38,881 bases of DNA from Bacteroidia bacterium (GCA_017995075.1 JAGOJO010000015.1:1-38881), one strand, 5' to 3'. Counted from the first letter of the stretch, positions 6,909-16,826 are shown. Made by a program: numbers and translations. Notes: generated from the letters alone by a model not told the origin.

Positions 6909-9524
6909 CTAGCGAAGAATAACTATACGTGCATTAAACACAGACGACCGGTCTTCAATCCGAACGAAGTAGATGCCTTCGGGATAACCGGTAAAGTCCA
7001 TCATACCGGAATTCCAATCAGTTACATTAATTAATCTGTTGCCCTGAGCATCAAATACTGACATCACAGCTTCCGGTGTCCATTTTCCGTTGTTTACAAA
7101 CTTCACTATACCACTTGACGGATTTGGAAATACTTCCACCAAATCGGAGGATATTTCGTTTAATCCAATACATAAATCCACAACAACATTGGAAGCAGCA
7201 AAATTTGAACAACCGTTTGTATCCGTATATATATAGGTGATCTGATAACTGCCTACCGTTGTTAGCGTCATACTATTCCCACTAACTCCAGTACCGGAAT
7301 AAACTCCACCAGTTGGACTTGCAGGTGTAAGTGTAATTTGACCTTGCGAAAGACAAACAGTATCCTGCAATTCTACATACGTTACAACCGGCAATGGAAA
7401 CTCTACAATTGACAATCCAACATCTGCTGAATCGGCACAACCATTCGTATTTGTTTTCACCATATTATAAATACCGGGCAAACCTGCTAAAAAGGTATTG
7501 GTTGTGCCACCACTAATGGCAACTCCATTAAGATACCATTGTGATGATCCGCCACTGGATCCCGTTAAGGTCACCGTGCTTCCGGTACAATAGCCCGTTC
7601 CTCCGGTTAATGTTACCACCGGAGAATTTAATACTACCAGTTCAATACCTGCTGCTGAAGAATCAAAACAACCATTAGAATTCGTTTTAATCATATTATA
7701 AATTCCAGCCTGACTCGCATACAATGAAGCTGTAGTTGCTCCGGAAACCGGTGAACCATTAAAATACCATTGTGAAGTGCCACCTGAACTACCGGTAAGC
7801 AATGTACTGTCGCCCGAACAAATAGTATCATTCCCCATCAATGTTACAACCGGAAGATTATTCACTACTAGTTCAATACCGACAGCCGATGAATCAGCAC
7901 AACCATTGGCATTTGTTTTAATCATATTATACACTCCTGCCTGACTTGCCAGATACGTTGAGCTCGTCGCTCCCGAAATCGCTACACCATTGAAATACCA
8001 TTGTGATGTTCCACCAGAAGAGCCTGTCAACAGCGTATTATCACCTGCACAGATCGTATCAAGTCCGGACAACACTACAATCGGCAATGGGTTTATTGTC
8101 ACTGAAACGGTATCCGTACCAACGCATGAGTTTGTATCAGTAACTACCACCCAATAATCGCCGGTTGTTGTAACAGTAATCGCCTGTGTGCTTTCAGACG
8201 TATTCCACAGATAAGATGAGCCGGAGTTTTGTGCATCTAACAGGAACGTGGCACATACGGTGGTATCCGGACCCAGATCAACTACCGGAGCTACACCAGC
8301 TACCAGCACTAATCCAATACTCGCAGAATCACCGCAACCATTCAGATTCGTTTTCACCATATTGTAATTCCCGGGAACTGAAGCCCAAAGTTGAGGTGTA
8401 GTAGCTCCTGAAATAGCAACACCATCCAGATACCATTGGCTTGTTCCGCCACTGCTACCTGTAAGGAGAACGGAATCATTCGGACAAATAACGGTATTGC
8501 CACTCAGTGCAACGGAAGGAATATTATTCACCTGAATAGTTGTTGACCAATAAACAGAAGGGCTGCAATAACCCGTATACAGACTTGCAGTAATTGTATA
8601 AGCACCTGGAGCAGCATAAGTGTGAGACGCACCTGATGAAACCACTGTATCAACGGAACCATCACCCCAATTATAAATTACAGAATAAAGATTCACTGCA
8701 TCAGCAGCAACAATGACCTGATCAATTCCGGCACAAACAGTATCCGTATTTGCGGCGAAAGATGGTGGCATAACCAAACCGCGAAGATCATCAGGATTAA
8801 TGCTAAACTGTGCACTATAGTTACCCAATGTATCCACATAATTAAAAGAGCTCTGAATATTGGATATTAAAAACTTATCAGGACCAACATACATCGCTCC
8901 AAAAGTTTCACCAGTTGCTCCTCCTGTCGAGATCGGAATGATAGTATAAGGTGCAGCATTTGCAAATTTTTCATACACCACAGTGCCGTTCCCTGACCAA
9001 TGATAAAACATATCATGTACCGGGTCATAACAAATAATCTCTCCATCTGCTCCATTTCCAAATGGTGTCAATAAAGTTTTTGCTGCTGTCGCCTTGTCAA
9101 TGCTATAGAAAGTTTCCGGAACGGTGGCACCATTTCCAGTTACTCCAAATAATTGTCCGGTGCGATCAAAAATAATACTCGAGAAATTATCACCAAGGTT
9201 ACCGACTTGCGTACATACACCGGTCTCCAACTGAATTGTTCCCAACACCCTGCCCGTTACACCAGATACTTTCATGATTACGTACGTTTGTCCACCACAT
9301 GGATCGAAGGCCATCCCGGTTATTCCTGTAATGGTAAAGCCTGCAAGTGAAGGTGCTACTCTGTTTACAACCTGCAAAGTAGTTGTATCAATCGACCAAA
9401 GCGAATCCTGAAACGGACTTGCTCCCCAGAGGTATGATACCGGAGGATAGGTTTGCGCCTTGACTGAATTTATTCCTGATAGAAGGAATAAGAAGAGCAT
9501 AAATTTTTGTAGATAGGTTTTCAT
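6909..9524 (-). CDS. Secreted Ig-like repeat protein with T9SS sorting domain
   Basis: This 871-residue protein begins with a signal peptide (cut near VKA-Q). Residues about 25-255 have beta-propeller-like character with repeated aromatic and Gly motifs. A PKD-like domain (YNWGDGS, then SHTYAAPGAYTIT) covers about 265-330. After it come four Ig-like units carrying LLTGSSGG-SQWY and GCxDSA motifs, with one diverged unit inserted after the first. The C-terminus (VEVFPNPSSG through the last residue) is a T9SS type A sorting domain, so the protein is expected on the outer surface or in the medium. It lies convergent to the subtilase gene and shares its terminator. A structural or adhesive role is likely; no catalytic motif is visible. 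Confidence 0.85.
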   Translation of the reverse strand: MKTYLQKFMLFLFLLSGINSVKAQTYPPVSYLWGASPFQDSLWSIDTTTLQVVNRVAPSLAGFTITGITGMAFDPCGGQTYVIMKVSGVTGRVLGTIQLETGVCTQVGNLGDNFSSIIFDRTGQLFGVTGNGATVPETFYSIDKATAAKTLLTPFGNGADGEIICYDPVHDMFYHWSGNGTVVYEKFANAAPYTIIPISTGGATGETFGAMYVGPDKFLISNIQSSFNYVDTLGNYSAQFSINPDDLRGLVMPPSFAANTDTVCAGIDQVIVAADAVNLYSVIYNWGDGSVDTVVSSGASHTYAAPGAYTITASLYTGYCSPSVYWSTTIQVNNIPSVALSGNTVICPNDSVLLTGSSGGTSQWYLDGVAISGATTPQLWASVPGNYNMVKTNLNGCGDSASIGLVLVAGVAPVVDLGPDTTVCATFLLDAQNSGSSYLWNTSESTQAITVTTTGDYWVVVTDTNSCVGTDTVSVTINPLPIVVLSGLDTICAGDNTLLTGSSGGTSQWYFNGVAISGATSSTYLASQAGVYNMIKTNANGCADSSAVGIELVVNNLPVVTLMGNDTICSGDSTLLTGSSGGTSQWYFNGSPVSGATTASLYASQAGIYNMIKTNSNGCFDSSAAGIELVVLNSPVVTLTGGTGYCTGSTVTLTGSSGGSSQWYLNGVAISGGTTNTFLAGLPGIYNMVKTNTNGCADSADVGLSIVEFPLPVVTYVELQDTVCLSQGQITLTPASPTGGVYSGTGVSGNSMTLTTVGSYQITYIYTDTNGCSNFAASNVVVDLCIGLNEISSDLVEVFPNPSSGIVKFVNNGKWTPEAVMSVFDAQGNRLINVTDWNSGMMDFTGYPEGIYFVRIEDRSSVFNARIVILR
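7400..8530 (-). repeat. Intragenic repeats encoding Ig-like units (231-bp period)
   Basis: On the plus strand the landmark ACCATT (antisense of the Gln-Trp-Tyr codons) lies at 7535, 7766, 7997 and 8432. The first three are spaced exactly 231 bp, or 77 codons; the fourth is displaced by the diverged unit. The high nucleotide similarity between units indicates fairly recent duplication within the gene. Confidence 0.85.
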
Positions 9525-9546
9525 ATGGTTAGGATTAAATCGATGG

Positions 9547-9577
9547 TGAATGTACCCAGGAAGTCTCCGGTTGTCAA
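9547..9577 (-). promoter_or_regulatory. Weak candidate promoter of the Ig-repeat gene
   Basis: Read on the minus strand, TTGAC (9577-9573) is followed after 18 nt by TACATTCA (9554-9547), a partial match to the Bacteroidota -7 box TAnnTTTG. The start codon is 23 bp further on. The match is imperfect. Confidence 0.25.
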
Positions 9578-9637
9578 TAAGAAATCCAATCTGGTCAGTT
9601 AAACTTATTAACAGCAGTACTATTCAGAAGAAATAGT

Positions 9638-10072
9638 TCAAAAAATAAATGGGACGATACGATAACTACGAAGCTGATAATGGCAATAGTTTTCAAACTT
9701 TTCTGCCAACATCTGCTCTTCAAAAAACAATTTTACCACCAGCGTGATGAGGAGCATAATGTATACCATATACTCTTCAAATACAACCCAGTGATTTAAG
9801 CCAGCACAAAACAATAAAACTGCACTATACATCGGATGTCGAATAATTTTATACGGACCTTCAGTTATTAAAACAGCATTTTCAGATGGATCAGGCAGTA
9901 TACGGAGTTTGCTTCTACGCATCACCCATAGCGACCAAATACCCAGCAATACTCCGGCAACAATTAATAATCCTGATATCAGGGAAACATCCCTCCAACT
10001 GAACCTGACAATAAAAAAGCCAATGCAGCTAAACTGCAGTAAGACCAATATCCATCCGAAGAATCTTTTCAC
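9638..10072 (-). CDS. Small membrane methyltransferase of the isoprenylcysteine carboxyl methyltransferase/PEMT-like family
   Basis: This 144-residue protein has four or five predicted membrane segments. It carries the family signature GPYKIIRHPMYS (about 72-83), and Glu118-Glu119 before the AEKFENYCHYQ stretch, which bind S-adenosylmethionine in ICMT-like enzymes. Bacterial members methylate lipids or other membrane substrates; the substrate cannot be told here. The start is GTG at 10072. The sequence AAGGAG at the very end of the upstream gene serves as its ribosome binding site. The gene follows the beta-propeller T9SS gene after 7 bp and is probably translated from the same mRNA. Confidence 0.75.
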   Translation of the reverse strand: MKRFFGWILVLLQFSCIGFFIVRFSWRDVSLISGLLIVAGVLLGIWSLWVMRRSKLRILPDPSENAVLITEGPYKIIRHPMYSAVLLFCAGLNHWVVFEEYMVYIMLLITLVVKLFFEEQMLAEKFENYCHYQLRSYRIVPFIF

Positions 10073-10079
10073 AACTTAA

Positions 10080-11645
10080 CTACTCCTTAATAAAAGAAGT
10101 TGAGTAGATTTCCGACTCACCATAAACTTTTAAGAAATAATAACCTTGCTTCATACTCAAACTTAATTGAACATCTCCGGCACTTAGCTCTCCACGATTA
10201 ACAAGTCGACCATCACAGGAGAGTATTTCATAACGAAAACTTCCAACCGGCAATCCAAACAACTGTAAATATTCCTTTGCAGGAACCGGTCCGGCAACAA
10301 GCCTAGTCTTCGGATTTGCAGTCGATAGTCCAACAGAACCCGTTGTAAACTTCCATGTAGAAATATTGGTATTATTGGCAATAGAATCATAAACCGTAGC
10401 ATTGATGATCACTTCATTCAATCCGGACTGCAAGATGCTCACCTCTCCATAGCCGGGAATATCATAAAAAAGATGACCTCCGGTTTGTACTCCTGCTGCA
10501 TCAATTCTTGTTAGTTGAAAACGGTCAACAGTCGGAGCGATTTCATAGGTAAGCAACACAGACAGTGTTCCGTTTGCATCCATCCTTTGTACAAGGGCTA
10601 CATCATTCTGACTACCCTGAGTAAAACAGGTTGTTGAAAACAGTGAGTCACCTGTCAGACATGAAATACCCCGAACTTTTACAGCTGAAGGAGTATAATT
10701 CGAATTGGCATATTCAGTATAAACCGCATATAAAACGGTATCATGAATACTGATTCCTACCGGTGTAGAATTATAGCCCGCATTAAAATTCTTATCCCAG
10801 ATTACCTGCATCGATGTATCTGCACAAACAATTCCAAATTGACTACCGGCAGGAGCAGAATATGATCGAGCATCAACAATATAAATTTTATCGTCGCGAA
10901 ATAACACATCTGAAATCTGATCCCCATTATACATATTCAGGTTAACTGCAGAAATCAATGTGCCGGAGGTATCCAACTTCATCAAAGAAGCATGTGAAGG
11001 GGATCCAGTCGGACCGGTCATACAAGTAAGATAAATATGATTTTCATAAAACGAAAGTCCGGTCCCCTGCTGTGTGCCGGTATAAACTGCCGACCATAAC
11101 TGCTGCCCCGAAGGACTATACTTTAACAATCTTCCCTTTATAGAACCAGAGGAAGTATAGCCTGTAAAGTAATAGTTATTAGCATCGTCAACACAAACAG
11201 CAAAACCCTGATCATAGGTTGCATTGGTACCATCAATCGTATCCATCCACATAAATCCACCGATACTACTGTATTTCATCACCAGGATATCATTCTTATT
11301 AGAGACGTTAAAATATTCACCACACAGTATTAAATCACCATTTTGATCAAGCACTGCATCATTTATTTTCTCACTCTTACCCGATGGTCCGGCATAAAAA
11401 GTACGCCAAAGTTCATTCCCCATTGCATCGTACTTTACAATAACCAAATCGGAGGAGTTAAAACCCCATGGTCGCATCGTTCCGATCGTATAGACATAAC
11501 CGTTAGGATCATTTACAGAAATTTCTGCGTTCTCATTTCCGGATGCCCCATCATCAATGATACTTTGCCAGGCCAGATTCAGTTGCGCTGACAGGTTAAA
11601 CGGAGAAGCGAAACAAATGATAAATGCAATAAAATACTTTTTCAT
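10080..11645 (-). CDS. Secreted beta-propeller protein with T9SS sorting domain
   Basis: This 521-residue protein has a signal peptide (MKKYFIAFIICF through LSA-Q). Residues about 25-430 contain repeated blades of the SBBP/delta-60 type, with motifs such as DLVIVKYDAMGNELW and DILVMKYSSIGGFMW, each followed by an exposed Asp/Asn-Gly turn. The C-terminal 80 or so residues (VAGPVPAKEYLQL through SFIKE) are a diverged T9SS type A sorting domain. It is expected on the cell surface or released. No enzymatic motif is visible. It is the first gene of a probable two-gene unit with the small methyltransferase. Confidence 0.8.
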   Translation of the reverse strand: MKKYFIAFIICFASPFNLSAQLNLAWQSIIDDGASGNENAEISVNDPNGYVYTIGTMRPWGFNSSDLVIVKYDAMGNELWRTFYAGPSGKSEKINDAVLDQNGDLILCGEYFNVSNKNDILVMKYSSIGGFMWMDTIDGTNATYDQGFAVCVDDANNYYFTGYTSSGSIKGRLLKYSPSGQQLWSAVYTGTQQGTGLSFYENHIYLTCMTGPTGSPSHASLMKLDTSGTLISAVNLNMYNGDQISDVLFRDDKIYIVDARSYSAPAGSQFGIVCADTSMQVIWDKNFNAGYNSTPVGISIHDTVLYAVYTEYANSNYTPSAVKVRGISCLTGDSLFSTTCFTQGSQNDVALVQRMDANGTLSVLLTYEIAPTVDRFQLTRIDAAGVQTGGHLFYDIPGYGEVSILQSGLNEVIINATVYDSIANNTNISTWKFTTGSVGLSTANPKTRLVAGPVPAKEYLQLFGLPVGSFRYEILSCDGRLVNRGELSAGDVQLSLSMKQGYYFLKVYGESEIYSTSFIKE

Positions 11646-11956
11646 CGGTAATTAATTGGAAATTAAAGGTAACAAAAATCCATCATATGAACATGCCGAC
11701 CGGTTCGTTGTTGCCCGGGAAAACCAGACCCGGTAAATAATCACCACATAAACCAAGCAGGCCTTAAATTTGCACATAATATTGTTTTTCAATTACTTCA
11801 AGCAAATATGAGTGCCTAAACAAAGTATAGCTTACTGTCAAAAAGATAACTAATGTTCTATTTTCCGGAACTATCCGAAAGCTAATTTTGAGGTGACCAT
11901 ATGATAAATAATCTATCTTTAACCATTCTGCATCAAACCCTGCAGAAGGAACTCAA
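11646..11956. other. Divergent intergenic region
   Basis: This region separates the beta-propeller gene (minus) from the adenylate cyclase gene (plus). It holds a good plus-strand promoter candidate near its right end and a 7-of-8 minus-strand -7 match (GATTTTTG, 11680-11673). A weak hairpin, CCGGG at 11715-11719 and CCCGG at 11729-11733, is also present. No small gene is evident. Confidence 0.6.
11861..11890 (+). promoter_or_regulatory. Bacteroidota-type promoter of the adenylate cyclase gene
   Basis: TAATTTTG at 11883-11890 is a perfect match to the -7 consensus TAnnTTTG. A TTTT that can serve as the -33 element lies 18 nt upstream at 11861-11864. Transcription would begin near 11894, giving a leader of roughly 60 nt before the ATG at 11957. 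Confidence 0.5.
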
Positions 11957-13873
11957 TTGATGAAACGGGCACTAACGATTTTTTCGGTGGTAATGCTTCA
12001 GGCATCCCTGTTGTTTGCACAAAGCACCATGGACAGCTTGCAGCGTCTGTTAAAGAAAGCGGATGAAGACACCAACAAAGTGAACATTCTGCTGGAGTTA
12101 AGCAAAGCCAATTTCAGCGATGCACCTGACCAGGCGATTAAATATGCCGAAGAATCCAAAGCACTTTCACTTCGACTCAACTGGCAGAAAGGAGTAGCAC
12201 TTTCCTTAAAAAACATCGGACGTTCTTACTACACCAAAGGCGATTACGTACAGACACTTGATTACTGGAATCAATCTATTGCTGTATTTGATTCCATTGG
12301 TGACAAAGCCGGAGTAGCAAATCTGCTGAGTAACCTTGGAGCAGTATTTTTCAACCAGGGTGATGATGCAAGTGCGCTTGATTACTACCTGAAATCGTTG
12401 AAACAAGCAGAAGAGATTGAAGACACACTCCGTATTGTTACCACCTGTATTAATATCGGAGCTGTATATTTCAATAAAAAAGCCACACACTCCAAAGCCA
12501 AAGAATTTTATTTACGCGCATTGCCATTGAGTGAGAAGATCAACGATCTGGATGCCATTGGTACGGTGACTGTAAATCTGGGAGAGATCTATCTCGAGAA
12601 TAATAGTCTGGACACAGCGTTATTCTACTTCGAAAAATCGTTGAAAGCTTATGAAGGGTCTGAAAACTTGCCCTACACACTGATCAACATCGGGAAAGTA
12701 TACCGCAAGCAGGCGCAATACGACAAAGCCATCGACTTTCAACAGCGGGCCTATGACTACGCCAAAGGTCTCGATTCAAAGAATGACATGGCACTTGCTT
12801 TAATTGCCCTTGCAGAAACGTATGCTGAAAAAGGAGAATATAAAGTTGCTCTTGAAAAATTCCATGAAGCTGAAGTAATTTCAAAGGAAATCGGCGCAGA
12901 CTATCAGCTGAAAGATGCCTATCAGGGACTATCATCAGCTTATGCACGTATCAAGGATTACAACAATGCTTACAGGTATCAGGCATTGTTGCTTAATATT
13001 AAAGATACACTTTACAACCTCGATATTGAGAAGAAACTGGGTACACTCCAATTCAGTTTCGAAATCGACAAAAAGGAATCAAAAATCAGCCTCCTCACCA
13101 AGGACAAAGAAATCCAGGAGCAGGAAATCAAGCGACAGAAACTTGTCCGCAATAGTTTCATTGGAGGATTTGCAATAGTTCTCCTATTCGCAGCTGTATT
13201 CCTCAAACAGAAGAACCGGATTTCCAAAGAGAAGAAACGCAGCGAAGAGTTGCTTCTTAACATCTTACCGGAAGAAACAGCAGAGGAATTAAAAGCAACC
13301 GGAACAGCTAAAGCAAAAAGTTTTGATATGGTATCGGTAATGTTCACCGATTTCAAAAACTTCACACAGGCCAGTGAATTATTATCTGCTGAAGAACTTG
13401 TAGCAGAGATTAATCTATGCTACAGCGAATTCGACAAAATTGTCACCCGATACGGCCTGGAAAAAATAAAAACGATTGGCGATAGCTATATGTGTGCCGG
13501 TGGACTTCCTGTCACCAACACCACACATCCTGTTGATATCATCAAAGCAGGACTTGAAATGCAACAATGGATTCAGGATCATAAAGTATACCGGACAGAA
13601 CGAAATCTTCCGTTTTTTGAATTACGTCTGGGAATACATACCGGGCCAGTAGTTGCCGGTATCGTTGGAATTAAAAAATTCGCTTACGATATCTGGGGCG
13701 ATACTGTAAATACAGCGTCAAGAATGGAAAGCAGCGGAGCCATTGGAAAAGTAAACATCAGCGGCACCACATATGATATTGTAAAAGATCATTTTGAATG
13801 TACCCACCGTGGAAAAATCGAAGCTAAAAACAAAGGACAAATTGATATGTACTTTGTAGAACGAGCAGTTTAA
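11957..13873 (+). CDS. TPR-transmembrane class III adenylate cyclase
   Basis: This 638-residue protein makes cAMP from ATP. It has a signal peptide (to about 21), six or seven TPR repeats (about 55-345), a coiled coil (about 350-398), one membrane helix (about 400-416) and a class III cyclase domain (about 455-635). Metal-binding Asp465 (FTDF) and Asp509 (TIGDSY), ATP-selecting Lys505 and Asp578 (YDIW), and transition-state Asn585 and Arg589 are all present, so it should be active and ATP-specific. The TPRs would sit in the periplasm and the cyclase in the cytoplasm. It has its own promoter. Its stop is only 5 bp from that of the convergent LytTR regulator gene. Confidence 0.9.
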   Translation: MMKRALTIFSVVMLQASLLFAQSTMDSLQRLLKKADEDTNKVNILLELSKANFSDAPDQAIKYAEESKALSLRLNWQKGVALSLKNIGRSYYTKGDYVQTLDYWNQSIAVFDSIGDKAGVANLLSNLGAVFFNQGDDASALDYYLKSLKQAEEIEDTLRIVTTCINIGAVYFNKKATHSKAKEFYLRALPLSEKINDLDAIGTVTVNLGEIYLENNSLDTALFYFEKSLKAYEGSENLPYTLINIGKVYRKQAQYDKAIDFQQRAYDYAKGLDSKNDMALALIALAETYAEKGEYKVALEKFHEAEVISKEIGADYQLKDAYQGLSSAYARIKDYNNAYRYQALLLNIKDTLYNLDIEKKLGTLQFSFEIDKKESKISLLTKDKEIQEQEIKRQKLVRNSFIGGFAIVLLFAAVFLKQKNRISKEKKRSEELLLNILPEETAEELKATGTAKAKSFDMVSVMFTDFKNFTQASELLSAEELVAEINLCYSEFDKIVTRYGLEKIKTIGDSYMCAGGLPVTNTTHPVDIIKAGLEMQQWIQDHKVYRTERNLPFFELRLGIHTGPVVAGIVGIKKFAYDIWGDTVNTASRMESSGAIGKVNISGTTYDIVKDHFECTHRGKIEAKNKGQIDMYFVERAV

Positions 13874-13878
13874 TGCTT

Positions 13879-14631
13879 CTAGAGTTTCGAAAATAATTCC
13901 ATCAGTCCATCTTTTCGTTGACGCGCCACCGTTATATTTGATTTGTCGCTCATAATCAGATATCCTCCACCATCTTTTGCAAATCGGACAATATGGTTCA
14001 GGTTAACCAGATGAGATTGATGCACTCTGTAAAACGGGTAATTCGTCAGCGACTCTTCCACTTGCTTCAGTGTTTTCGTGATTAATATTTTCTCACCCTT
14101 CGCCAAATGAACGAAAGTATAATTGCTGTCACTTTCACAACGCACAATCTGATCCACGTCAATAAATGACAATCCATCACCGGTTGGTAAAGCGATTTTC
14201 TTTCCAGCATCCATGTATTGCCGAAAAGTAGAAATCAATGCATCCATCCGATCCACCGAATGATCTTTCAGCCGCAAAGCAGCCTTGTTCACCGCGCTCG
14301 TCAAATCAGCTTTTTCAATTGGTTTCAAAAGATAATCCACAGCATTCTCCTTAAAAGCCTGCACGGCAAACTGATTATAAGCCGTCACAAAAATCACTTC
14401 GAACTGCACCGGTTTCAAACGCGACAATAACTCAAATGCATTCATCCCCGGCATTTCGATATCCATAAAAACCAAATCGGGTTTCAACGCTGCAATTCTT
14501 TCTAAAGCCAGCTGAGCGCTGTTGCATTGGGTCAACACTTCCACTTGCTCTTTACAATATGTTTCCAGTTGCCAGTGCAGAATATCTGTACAGGACACCT
14601 CATCATCTACTAAAATCGTCTTTAACATCAT
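13879..14631 (-). CDS. LytTR-family response regulator
   Basis: This 250-residue protein has an N-terminal receiver domain (about 3-120) with acidic Asp10-Asp11, phosphoacceptor Asp57 (FMDIEMPG), a VTAY switch Thr and LLKP Lys. A C-terminal LytTR DNA-binding domain (about 145-245) carries the RVHQSHLVNL motif. It starts 2 bp after the stop of the LytS-type kinase gene and is surely its partner. Tandem ATG codons (14631, 14628) leave the exact start open by one residue. The target genes are not evident from the sequence. Confidence 0.9.
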   Translation of the reverse strand: MMLKTILVDDEVSCTDILHWQLETYCKEQVEVLTQCNSAQLALERIAALKPDLVFMDIEMPGMNAFELLSRLKPVQFEVIFVTAYNQFAVQAFKENAVDYLLKPIEKADLTSAVNKAALRLKDHSVDRMDALISTFRQYMDAGKKIALPTGDGLSFIDVDQIVRCESDSNYTFVHLAKGEKILITKTLKQVEESLTNYPFYRVHQSHLVNLNHIVRFAKDGGGYLIMSDKSNITVARQRKDGLMELFSKL

Positions 14632-14633
14632 TC

Positions 14634-16826
14634 TTATGCAGCCTTATTGAAGTTTAATAACAATTCCACTCTGGTGCCTGCGGGCTGTTGCTGATCATCA
14701 AACAAATCTACGATAGCCATCCGGTTATCCTCTCCTTCAAGCAACTGAATCCGATCGCGGGTAATTTGTGTGCCAAATGATTTTCTGGAACCATGTGTCA
14801 CACTTCTTAACTCAGCAGCTCTTGCACGACCTACTCCATTATCCTCAATCACACATCGCAATTTCTGAACACCCTCTTTGGTAATCCTCACCGAAACCGT
14901 ACCCTTACCGTCCTTATTCAACAAGCCATGCCAAATTGAATTCTCCACATACGGCTGGAAGATAAGCGGAGGAATTCCTGTTCCGGATAAATCAATCTGC
15001 GGATCAACCTCCAGAACAAAATCAAATTTATGATCAAAACGCAACATCTCCAGTTCGACATATAGTCTCAGCGCTTCCAATTCATTTGAAAGAGGGACTG
15101 ATGATGTCTTTGAATTTTCAAGAATCAACCGCATCAGCTTCGAAAACTTCACCAGATAATCACTGGCCGTTTCTTTATCACTGCGAATAATATAACGGTT
15201 GATAGAGTTCAGTGCATTAAAAATAAAGTGCGGATTCATCTGTGCACGCAAAGCTTCAATTTTCATTTCACTCAGCTGATGCATCAGCTTATGCTTTTCA
15301 TTATCCATTTTTCGCTGCTGACTCATCCGGAACTGATAGAAAAATAATAACAGCAATAATATAATTACTACCGAAACAATTAATATCCATCTTTTCTCAA
15401 TCACCTGACGATCGAGCTCCACTTGTTTCAGCGATTGGTTCTGACGCAACAATTCCATTTGTTGTTGCTGACTATTGCTTTCGAGCTGTTTCTTTTCCAG
15501 TGCATCCTCTTGCTCCTTCAGCTTTAACAACTGAATAATTTTTTCTTTCTCCAGCAAGGCAATTTGTGCTTCCTTCACCCGGGCATCCTGCAGATTTCCT
15601 GCTATCAACGCATTCTTTCTTTCGAGTGTAAGTTGCGCTATTTTTTTATCCGCAAGAAGTTGCCGGATTTCATTTTCCTTCTTCGCCGACTCATACTTCT
15701 CCTTCATATCGTCCAGCGTTTTCATCCGTTGAATATTATCAAGCGAATCAGTCAGTAAATAATAACTTACAAAGTTCCGATATGCCTTTGCTGAGTCACC
15801 AAACAACTCGTAAAAATCCTTCAACACTCTATAACCTTCCTTCAATCTGCCCGGCTCTTTTAATTCCTTTGCAATCGACATTCCCTTATCAATTAACTGG
15901 AAGCCCTCGTCTTTATCCCCCTTTATTCCTTTCAACAATCCATAATTCATCAAGGCACGTGAATACCAAGTCCGGAAATTACTTTTCTCTCCCATCTCCA
16001 CTGCCTGATGCAAATATACTTCTGCTGAATCAAGGTTCTTTAGATCCATATACAATGATCCGAGAGATGTTGAAACTGTAATTTGACGCAATAAAATCTG
16101 ATTTCTCCGATCATGAAACAAGGCCTTTTTATAGTAAAAGATAGAAGAATCATACTGTAAAATATCGTAATAAATATCGGCTATCCTCGAGTAAGAGCTA
16201 CCATAAGCCGGACTATCATTGATCATTTCTCTGATCGACTGAGCTCTACGAATGTACTCAAGACCATCCTTATGTTTCTTCAAACTACGCCGATAAACAT
16301 TACCAATATTTTCGAGAGTAGAGGCAAGTGCTTTATAATTTTTATACCTCTCATTGATCTCCGCTGCAACAAGATACTTTTCCAGTGCTCTCTCCGGAAA
16401 TCCCATCCGATCATAGGCAATTGCCATATTATTGAATCCCGCCTGCATAGCCATTGTATCCCCATATAACAGGTAATATTGATTCGCCTTTTCAAAACAT
16501 TTCAGCGCCGAATCATAGTCGCTTGTATTAAGAAAATTATTTCCAACACTATTCTCAGAACGACCCGCATTATTGTAGAGATTCGACTTCAAGGCCACCT
16601 CCACTCCCCAACGACCATAATACCTTCCTGAATCAGTATCCACATTTCGAAAATAAAAACTGATATCTGCCATGGCTCTGGAGCGCAAACTATCTCCATA
16701 ATTTCCGTGAATAATATTCAGCAGCGAATCCTTAAAAATATTCGATTGACCGGAGACTCTTGTCAAACAAAAAAGCAGGAGCAATCCGGAAAGTAGAATA
16801 CCATTAAATTTCCTGGACTGACCCAT
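14634..16826 (-). CDS. TPR-containing LytS-type sensor histidine kinase
   Basis: This 730-residue protein has a signal peptide (to about 27) and a periplasmic TPR array (about 70-360). A long Gln/Glu/Lys-rich coiled coil (about 370-478) leads into one membrane helix (about 480-498). A His_kinase domain of the LytS/YehU type follows, with phosphoacceptor His533 in NPHFIFNALNS, then an ATPase domain with an N-box-like QPYVENSIWHG and DNGVG. It phosphorylates the response regulator encoded immediately downstream. Its architecture (periplasmic TPRs, one membrane helix, cytoplasmic output) matches the neighbouring adenylate cyclase, suggesting related inputs. Confidence 0.9.
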   Translation of the reverse strand: MGQSRKFNGILLSGLLLLFCLTRVSGQSNIFKDSLLNIIHGNYGDSLRSRAMADISFYFRNVDTDSGRYYGRWGVEVALKSNLYNNAGRSENSVGNNFLNTSDYDSALKCFEKANQYYLLYGDTMAMQAGFNNMAIAYDRMGFPERALEKYLVAAEINERYKNYKALASTLENIGNVYRRSLKKHKDGLEYIRRAQSIREMINDSPAYGSSYSRIADIYYDILQYDSSIFYYKKALFHDRRNQILLRQITVSTSLGSLYMDLKNLDSAEVYLHQAVEMGEKSNFRTWYSRALMNYGLLKGIKGDKDEGFQLIDKGMSIAKELKEPGRLKEGYRVLKDFYELFGDSAKAYRNFVSYYLLTDSLDNIQRMKTLDDMKEKYESAKKENEIRQLLADKKIAQLTLERKNALIAGNLQDARVKEAQIALLEKEKIIQLLKLKEQEDALEKKQLESNSQQQQMELLRQNQSLKQVELDRQVIEKRWILIVSVVIILLLLLFFYQFRMSQQRKMDNEKHKLMHQLSEMKIEALRAQMNPHFIFNALNSINRYIIRSDKETASDYLVKFSKLMRLILENSKTSSVPLSNELEALRLYVELEMLRFDHKFDFVLEVDPQIDLSGTGIPPLIFQPYVENSIWHGLLNKDGKGTVSVRITKEGVQKLRCVIEDNGVGRARAAELRSVTHGSRKSFGTQITRDRIQLLEGEDNRMAIVDLFDDQQQPAGTRVELLLNFNKAA

